From the NCBI GenBank assembly GCA_012514595.1, contig JAAYZZ010000126.1, positions 1 through 6,705 of the forward strand: DNA of 6,705 bases. The letters run 5' to 3'. The translations under genes were made by a program, and so were the position numbers. This document shows, piece after piece, positions 1-4,636 of this stretch. Under the pieces are notes generated by a model. It saw only the letters and a program-made list of their open reading frames with translations, did not search any database and was not told the origin of the DNA. Source of the DNA: Elusimicrobiota bacterium (GTDB lineage Bacteria; Omnitrophota; Gorgyraeia; Zapsychrales; Fredricksoniimonadaceae). Numbering within the stretch: position 1 is the stretch's first letter; every line of letters begins with the position of its first letter.

Positions 1-1
1 T

Positions 2-670
2 GGCAGAAAACAGGGAGCCGGGTTCCGTGAGGAGGAAATGCGGCTTCTCGAGGATCTGGCCGCTCAGGCGGCAGTGGCGCTCGAGCACGCCCGTCTTGAT
101 GTCGGGATGGAAAGCGCCTGTCTCGAGACGATCGCGGCCCTGGCGCTTGCCGTGGAATCCAGGGATCCCTATGCCCGGGGACATCTTTCCCGCGTCTCGG
201 ATCTTGCGGCTCATGTGGCCCGTGCCATGGGTCTTCCCGATGGGGATGTCCTGCGTCTCAAGGATGCGGCCCGGATCTACGATGTGGGGAAGATCGGGAT
301 CCTCGAGGGGGTCCTTTCCAAGCCGGATCCTCTCTCGGATGAGGAGAAGGGAATGGTCCGGCGTTATCCCGAGGTCTCGGAATCGATGGTCCGTCCTTTT
401 CCGTCCCTGGACCCTTTGAGGGATACGATCCGTCATCACCGGGAATTCCTGGACGGAACGGGTTATCCCGACGGCATCAGGGGAGACGCGGTTCTCCTCC
501 CGGCGCGGATCCTGGGGGTCGTCGATATTTTTGATGCCCTTTTGAGGGATACTCCTTATCGGAAGGCCTTGGCCATTCCTGATGCCGAGAGGGAATTGCG
601 TTCGATGGGGGAAAAGATCGACCAGAAGGTCGTCGATGCCCTCATGGCCGTTGTCCGCAGACCTTCCTGA
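2..670 (+). CDS. GAF / HD-GYP domain protein with degenerate metal site (5' end outside window)
   Basis: The frame is open from base 2 to the TGA at 668-670, giving 222 visible residues; numbering here starts at the first visible codon. The ATG at 38 is internal, because residues 8-32 look like the closing helix of a GAF sensor domain (FREEEMRLLEDLAAQAAVAL), so the real start lies upstream. Residues about 40-220 form an HD-GYP domain, a family that hydrolyses or senses cyclic di-GMP in the cytoplasm. Visible landmarks are RDPYARGH (54-61), DVGKIGI (94-100), the GYP signature DGTGYP (151-156) and VVDIFDAL (173-180). Several catalytic positions deviate. The HD pair reads YD (Y93, D94), the histidine of the usual 'HP' motif is Y122, and the HHE motif reads H145-H146-R147-E148 with one residue extra before DG. 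H61, D94 and D175 are kept. From family knowledge I infer weak or no phosphodiesterase activity, perhaps a ligand-binding role. Family assignment is firm; the function is not. A promoter and about 300 bases separate it from the PFOR gene. Confidence 0.88.
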   Translation, partial: GRKQGAGFREEEMRLLEDLAAQAAVALEHARLDVGMESACLETIAALALAVESRDPYARGHLSRVSDLAAHVARAMGLPDGDVLRLKDAARIYDVGKIGILEGVLSKPDPLSDEEKGMVRRYPEVSESMVRPFPSLDPLRDTIRHHREFLDGTGYPDGIRGDAVLLPARILGVVDIFDALLRDTPYRKALAIPDAERELRSMGEKIDQKVVDALMAVVRRPS

Positions 671-710
671 TTGGCGGGTCCCTGCTGCTCCCGGGCGCGT
701 CGTCCCCAAC

Positions 711-753
711 TAATCAAAAAATTATTTTACACCCCCCGAAAATCGTGTATCAT
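711..753 (+). promoter_or_regulatory. Predicted sigma70-type promoter with upstream A/T tract
   Basis: A -35 box TTTACA (726-731, five of six consensus bases) and a -10 box TATCAT (748-753, five of six) are separated by 16 bases. The A/T-rich tract at 711-725 just upstream resembles an UP element. Transcription should start near 760. This is the best promoter match I see in the gap, and it lies about 115 bases upstream of the intrinsic terminator. It would therefore drive either a short RNA of about 144 nt or, by readthrough, the PFOR gene. It is read from the sequence only; no transcript data are available. Confidence 0.6.
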
Positions 754-798
754 ACCTCAAATCTTCGGTTCCCATTTTGGCGATATTTTCCAAAGAAT

Positions 799-864
799 AT
801 GCAGCTGATTATCCATAAATTTCTCGCTGACTTTTCTCCCGTATCCGGCCTGTTTCCGGTCTGA
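799..864 (+). CDS. Possible 21-residue leader peptide ORF
   Basis: ATG at 799 opens a frame of 21 codons that begins MQLIIHKF, ends GLFPV and stops at TGA 862-864. It lies wholly within the predicted leader RNA and stops 11 bases before the terminator stem, the spacing expected of an attenuator leader peptide. Against it, the upstream sequence (CAAAGAAT directly before the ATG) is a poor ribosome binding site, no amino acid is strongly repeated as in classical amino-acid attenuators, and an open stretch this short arises easily by chance. I recognise no homologue. Treat it as a candidate only. Confidence 0.2.
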   Translation: MQLIIHKFLADFSPVSGLFPV

Positions 865-875
865 AGGGATGTGTG

Positions 876-903
876 CCCTGCGCCTTTTGCGCAGGGTTTT
901 TTT
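876..903 (+). terminator. Intrinsic terminator in the leader upstream of PFOR
   Basis: The arms CCCTGCGC (876-883) and GCGCAGGG (889-896) form a perfect 8-bp GC-rich stem with a 5-base loop (CTTTT), followed directly by seven T (897-903). This is a textbook rho-independent terminator on the + strand. It could end readthrough from the HD-GYP gene 205 bases upstream, end a small RNA starting near 760, or act as an attenuator of the PFOR gene that starts 64 bases downstream. It also overlaps the open frame extending the PFOR ORF upstream to 869, which is one reason to reject that longer start. Confidence 0.88.
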
Positions 904-910
904 ATTGAAG

Positions 911-934
911 GGCACCAGCCTTCCGGGCACTGCC
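911..934 (+). other. Modest hairpin between terminator and PFOR ribosome binding site
   Basis: GGCA (911-914) can pair with TGCC (931-934), and inside it GCC (918-920) with GGC (926-928), leaving a TTCCG loop and a small internal loop. It lies about 24 bases upstream of the ribosome binding site and does not occlude it. The sequence GGGCAC occurs twice here (910-915 and 925-930). Either copy is complementary to GTGCCC at 873-878, which overlaps the terminator's 5' arm. This may be incidental. Confidence 0.3.
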
Positions 935-957
935 TACCAAGGAATACATAAGAAAGA

Positions 958-964
958 AGAGGGG
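958..964 (+). promoter_or_regulatory. Ribosome binding site fixing the PFOR start at 968
   Basis: A purine-rich AGAGGGG run lies 3 bases before ATG 968, with the core AGAGG (958-962) at a 5-base spacing. It supports ATG 968 over the in-frame ATG at 869. The longer version would add 33 residues encoded by the terminator and hairpin region, with no likeness to the PFOR family. Confidence 0.75.
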
Positions 965-967
965 ATC

Positions 968-3900
968 ATGGCACGAAAGAAGTACACACTGGATGGTAAT
1001 GAAGCCGCGGCGTATGTCGCTTACCGCTGCAGCGATGTCCTGGGGATCTACCCCATCACGCCCTCGTCCAACATGGGAGAGTTCTCGGATGAATGGGCGG
1101 CCGTTGGCCTGAAAAATATTTGGGGCACTGTTCCGGTCGTCCAGGAAATGCAGTCTGAAGGGGGCGCGGCGGGGGCTGTTCATGGGGCGCTTCAGGCCGG
1201 GGCCATGACCACGACCTTCACGGCATCCCAGGGGCTTCTTCTTAAGATCCCGAACATGTTCAAGATCGCGGGGGAGCTGACATCGACGGTGTTCCACGTG
1301 TCCGCGCGGTCTCTGGCCGCCCAGGCGCTCTCGATCTTCGGCGATCATTCCGACGTCATGGCCGCCCGTCAGACGGGTTTTGCCATGCTGGCCTCCGGCA
1401 GTGTTCAGGAGGTCATGGACCAGGCGCTGATCTCTTACGCCTCGACGCTGGAGAGCCGCATTCCGTTCCTCCATTTCTTTGACGGGTTCCGCACCTCCCA
1501 TGAGGTGGCTAAGATCGAACTTCTCGACGAGGCGGACATCAAGTCCCTGGTCTCGGATGATCTGGTGCTCGCGCATCGCCAAAGGGCGCTCACACCTGAT
1601 GCTCCGGTCCTGCGCGGGACGGCCCAGAACCCGGATGTCTATTTTCAGGGCCGGGAGACCGTCAACCCGTTCTATGCCAAGTGCCAGGACATCGTCCAGG
1701 CCCAGATGGACAAGTTCGCCAAGCTGGTCGGCCGTCAGTACCATCTTTTTGATTATTATGGTGCTCCGGATGCCGAGCGGGTCATTGTGGTCATGGCCTC
1801 TGCGGGCCAGACGGTCCAGACGACCATCGATGCCCTTTGCAAGACAGGGGAGAAGATCGGTGTGGTGCGCGTGCGTCTCTATCGTCCGTTCTCGGTCAAG
1901 CATCTGATCGCGGCCCTTCCCAAGACCGTCAAGACCATCGCGGTCATGGACAGGACCAAGGAGCCAGGCTCGGCGGGAGAACCTCTTTATCAGGATGTCC
2001 TCAACGCCCTCTTTGAGGCGCAGCAGGAGGGGATGATCACTTCTCTTCCGAAGGTCGTGGGCGGGCGTTACGGTCTGTCGTCCAAGGACACGACCCCCGC
2101 GCAGATCAAAGCGGTCTTTGACGAGATGAAGAAGCCCTCTCCCAAGAATCACTTCACCGTCGGGATCATCGACGACGTTTCGCACACGAGCCTCGAGGTC
2201 GACGACAGCTTCATCATCGAAGACCCCAAGAGCAAATGCTGTCTCTTCTACGGTCTTGGCGCTGACGGAACCGTGGGGGCCAACAAGGCCACGATCAAGA
2301 TCATCGCGGAGAATACGGAAAATCATGGCCAGGGGTACTTCGTTTATGATTCCAAGAAGTCCGGATCCATGACCGTTTCTCATCTGCGGTTCGGGCCTAA
2401 CCCGATCAATGCCCCCTATCTCGTCAGCAGGGCGAACTTCATCGGATGCCACCAGTTCGTGTTCCTCGAGAGGTACGATGTGCTCAAGGATGCGGCGGAG
2501 GGGGCGGTGTTCCTTTTGAACAGTCCTTTCGGCGCGGACAAGGTCTGGAATGAGATCCCGCGCATCCATCAGGAGAGGATCATTCAGAAGAAACTCAAGT
2601 TCTATGTGATCGACGCGTACGCTGTCGCCGGAAAGACCGGGATGGGCGGACGCATCAACACGATCATGCAGACCTGCTTCTTTGCGATCTCCGGGGTCCT
2701 TCCCAAGGATGAGGCGATCAAGCAGATCAAGAAGTCCATTGAAAAGGCTTACGGGAAGAAAGGGCCGGAGGTCGTCCAGAAGAATTTCCAGGCGGTCGAC
2801 GAGACCCTGGCCAATCTTCATGAGGTGGAAGTCCCGTCACAGGCCACCAGCACCCTGCAGCTGAAGGCTCCCGTGTCCGGGAATCCGAGCGATTTTGTCA
2901 AGGAGGTCACCTCCGAGCTCATTGCCGGTCGCGGGGATCAACTGCCGGTGAGCAAGATGCCGGTGGACGGGACGTTCCCGACGGCGACGACCCAGTATGA
3001 GAAGCGTTGCGTCGCTCTGGAGTGCCCGGAGTGGGATCCCGAGACCTGTATCCAGTGCGGGAAATGCGTCCTGGTATGTCCGCATGCGGTCGTGCGCAGT
3101 AAGGTTATCTCCGAGGAGAACTTGAAGGAGGCGGATGCCTCTTTTGTGACAGCCCCTTCGAAAGATTACCCCGGCATGCGTTTCCGCATTCAGATCTCGG
3201 CGGAGGACTGTACAGGCTGCGGGATTTGCGTCTCCATGTGCCCGGCCAAGAACAAGAAGGACCCTGCCCGGAAGGCCATCACCATGGCGTCGATCACGCC
3301 GATCCGTGAACGTGAAGCCCGTAACTGGGATTTCTTCTTGAAACTCCCGGAGCTCGACCGGAGCAAGGCCAAGGCCAGCGTCCGCGGCGTGCAGTATCTC
3401 AGGCCGCTCTTTGAGTTCTCGGGGGCATGCGCGGGTTGCGGCGAGACGCCGTACATCAAGCTGGTGACCCAGCTCTTCGGCGACCGGATGATCGCGGCCA
3501 ATGCGACCGGATGTTCCTCCATCTACAGCGGGAACCTGCCGACCACACCCTACGCGGTGAACGCGGATGGGCGCGGTCCGGCGTGGTCCAACTCGCTTTT
3601 TGAGGACAATGCGGAGTTCGGTCTCGGGTATCGCCTGGCGATCGACAAGAAGGTCGAGATGGCCAGCGAGCTTCTTAAGAAAGTCGAGGGCCAGGTGGGT
3701 GGAGAGCTCGTGGCCGCGCTCCTCAATTCTCAGCAGGCCGACGAGGCGGGGATCCTCGAGCAGCGGCTCCGTGTCGAGGAGCTCAAAAAGAAGCTGGCAG
3801 GTGCATCCTCCAGTGAGGCCCGGCATCTGTTGTCCCTCGCGGATTATCTGGTCAAAAAGAGCGTCTGGATCATCGGGGGAGATGGATGGGCCTATGACAT

Positions 3901-4531
3901 CGGATTCGGCGGTCTGGACCATGTCCTGGCTGTGGGCCGTAATGTCAATGTCCTGGTCCTTGATACCGAGGTCTATTCGAACACCGGCGGCCAGGCGTCC
4001 AAGTCGACCCCGCGAGGAGCTGTCGCCAAGTTCGCGGCCTCCGGAAAACCGAGCGGGAAGAAGGATCTGGCGCGGATGATGATGACCTACGGGAACGTTT
4101 ATGTGGCCTCCGTGGCCTTTGGCGCCAAGGATGAGCAGACCGTGAAGGCCTTTATCGAGGCGGAGAAATACCCCGGTGCGTCCCTGATCATCGCTTACAG
4201 TCATTGTATCGCGCACGGGATCGATATGCGCAATGGGCTCACAGAACAGAAATCCGCGGTCGAATCCGGCCACTGGCCGCTCTTCCGTTACAATCCGGAA
4301 CTGGCGAAGGAAGGAAAGAATCCTTTGATCCTCGATTCGTCGGCGCCCAAGATGTCCTTCAAGGATTACGCCTATCGTGAGACGCGCTACAAGTCGCTTC
4401 TCAAGACCAAGCCCGAGGAGGCCGAGCGTCTGATCAAGATGGCGCAGGAGGATGTGGACCGCAAGTGGGCGATCTACGAGTCCCTGGCGGCCCAGGTCGC
4501 GGCGGCAAAGCCTGCGGCGCCCCAGGCCTAA
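968..4531 (+). CDS. nifJ: Pyruvate:ferredoxin (flavodoxin) oxidoreductase, single-chain NifJ type
   Basis: This is a complete 1187-residue protein, a normal length for homodimeric PFOR. It oxidises pyruvate with CoA to acetyl-CoA and CO2 and passes two electrons to ferredoxin or flavodoxin in the cytoplasm. The N-terminal thiamine-pyrimidine domain shows YPITPSSNMGE (28-38, with Thr31), Glu64 in MQSEGG and Arg114 in SARS, matching the known catalytic positions of Desulfovibrio africanus PFOR. A transketolase-C-like domain (about 265-395) and the gamma domain (about 400-640) follow. Two [4Fe-4S] clusters are bound by C694/C697/C700/C704 and C748/C751/C754/C758. The proximal cluster has C821, C824, C849 and C1080. 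The diphosphate-binding motif is GDGWAYDIGFGG (971-982) with NTGGQ (1005-1009). The chain ends in an Ala/Pro-rich tail and lacks the long C-terminal extension of the D. africanus enzyme. The start at 968 is set by its ribosome binding site. The ADP-forming ligase gene follows 105 bases downstream. No key residue is missing, so it should be active. The physiological carrier and direction cannot be told from sequence. Confidence 0.97.
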   Translation: MARKKYTLDGNEAAAYVAYRCSDVLGIYPITPSSNMGEFSDEWAAVGLKNIWGTVPVVQEMQSEGGAAGAVHGALQAGAMTTTFTASQGLLLKIPNMFKIAGELTSTVFHVSARSLAAQALSIFGDHSDVMAARQTGFAMLASGSVQEVMDQALISYASTLESRIPFLHFFDGFRTSHEVAKIELLDEADIKSLVSDDLVLAHRQRALTPDAPVLRGTAQNPDVYFQGRETVNPFYAKCQDIVQAQMDKFAKLVGRQYHLFDYYGAPDAERVIVVMASAGQTVQTTIDALCKTGEKIGVVRVRLYRPFSVKHLIAALPKTVKTIAVMDRTKEPGSAGEPLYQDVLNALFEAQQEGMITSLPKVVGGRYGLSSKDTTPAQIKAVFDEMKKPSPKNHFTVGIIDDVSHTSLEVDDSFIIEDPKSKCCLFYGLGADGTVGANKATIKIIAENTENHGQGYFVYDSKKSGSMTVSHLRFGPNPINAPYLVSRANFIGCHQFVFLERYDVLKDAAEGAVFLLNSPFGADKVWNEIPRIHQERIIQKKLKFYVIDAYAVAGKTGMGGRINTIMQTCFFAISGVLPKDEAIKQIKKSIEKAYGKKGPEVVQKNFQAVDETLANLHEVEVPSQATSTLQLKAPVSGNPSDFVKEVTSELIAGRGDQLPVSKMPVDGTFPTATTQYEKRCVALECPEWDPETCIQCGKCVLVCPHAVVRSKVISEENLKEADASFVTAPSKDYPGMRFRIQISAEDCTGCGICVSMCPAKNKKDPARKAITMASITPIREREARNWDFFLKLPELDRSKAKASVRGVQYLRPLFEFSGACAGCGETPYIKLVTQLFGDRMIAANATGCSSIYSGNLPTTPYAVNADGRGPAWSNSLFEDNAEFGLGYRLAIDKKVEMASELLKKVEGQVGGELVAALLNSQQADEAGILEQRLRVEELKKKLAGASSSEARHLLSLADYLVKKSVWIIGGDGWAYDIGFGGLDHVLAVGRNVNVLVLDTEVYSNTGGQASKSTPRGAVAKFAASGKPSGKKDLARMMMTYGNVYVASVAFGAKDEQTVKAFIEAEKYPGASLIIAYSHCIAHGIDMRNGLTEQKSAVESGHWPLFRYNPELAKEGKNPLILDSSAPKMSFKDYAYRETRYKSLLKTKPEEAERLIKMAQEDVDRKWAIYESLAAQVAAAKPAAPQA

Positions 4532-4558
4532 GGCCTCGGGATGTTCTTAGTTCATTGA

Positions 4559-4614
4559 CCGCTGTCCTCCCCGGGGGAGGGCTTTCGGGGAGGGCAGCGG
4601 TTCTTGTTTTTTCT
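4559..4614 (+). terminator. Intrinsic terminator-like hairpin between PFOR and ADP-forming ligase genes
   Basis: The arms CCGCTGTCCTCCCC (4559-4572) and GGGGAGGGCAGCGG (4587-4600) give a 14-bp stem with one T-G wobble, a 14-base loop, and a T-rich run (TTCTTGTTTTTTCT, 4601-4614). The first arm can also fold back on the loop (CCTCCCC with GGGGAGG), so two mutually exclusive shapes are possible. It begins 28 bases after the PFOR stop codon. The T tract ends 22 bases before the next ATG, leaving no room for a separate promoter between them. It may be a full terminator, or a partial one that lowers ligase expression relative to PFOR. Confidence 0.8.
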
Positions 4615-4619
4615 AATCC

Positions 4620-4626
4620 AGAAAGG
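4620..4626 (+). promoter_or_regulatory. Ribosome binding site of the ADP-forming ligase gene
   Basis: AGAAAGG lies 10 bases before ATG 4637, a slightly long but usable spacing. It is the only purine-rich run between the hairpin and the start codon. No other in-frame ATG, GTG or TTG lies nearby that would fit the family's N terminus better, so the 4637 start is chosen. Confidence 0.55.
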
Positions 4627-4636
4627 CAGCGCGTTT

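Larger units (their letters stand above)
671..967. other. Intergenic region and leader of the PFOR gene
   Basis: About 300 bases without a convincing protein gene. In order it holds a GC-rich stretch after the HD-GYP stop (a weak CGGG/CCCG pairing but no T run, so not a terminator), an A/T tract at 711-728, a sigma70-like promoter (726-753), an unassigned leader of roughly 115 bases with a weak hairpin (775-780 pairing with 790-795) and a short possible ORF (799-864), a strong intrinsic terminator (876-903), a modest hairpin (911-934), and the purine-rich ribosome binding site before the ATG at 968. I recognise no known riboswitch, tRNA or other RNA family in it. Confidence 0.7.

Noticed and set aside
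671..710. Possible terminator directly after the HD-GYP stop (CGGG...CCCG)
   Set aside because: The stem is only four or five pairs, the loop is long, and no T tract follows.
873..930. Antiterminator pairing of GTGCCC (873-878) with either downstream GGGCAC copy
   Set aside because: Both copies are transcribed after the terminator hairpin and T run, so they cannot prevent termination in the normal order of synthesis; six-base matches of this kind are common in GC-rich sequence.
869..967. Earlier in-frame ATG at 869 as the PFOR start
   Set aside because: The extra 33 codons run through the intrinsic terminator and hairpin and do not resemble PFOR. With ATG 968 the catalytic residues fall at Thr31, Glu64 and Arg114 as in the characterised enzyme, and a good ribosome binding site precedes it.
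902..2821. Long open frame of 639 codons on the - strand opposite PFOR
   Set aside because: It lies entirely antisense to, or in the leader of, a certain gene. Its translation has no recognisable motif and is rich in Arg, Leu, Asp and Gly, as expected from reading GC-biased codons backwards.
2837..4273. Open frame of 478 codons on the - strand opposite the PFOR 3' half
   Set aside because: Same cause: a mirror of PFOR codon bias, with no domain, no credible ribosome binding site noted, and complete overlap with a well-supported gene.
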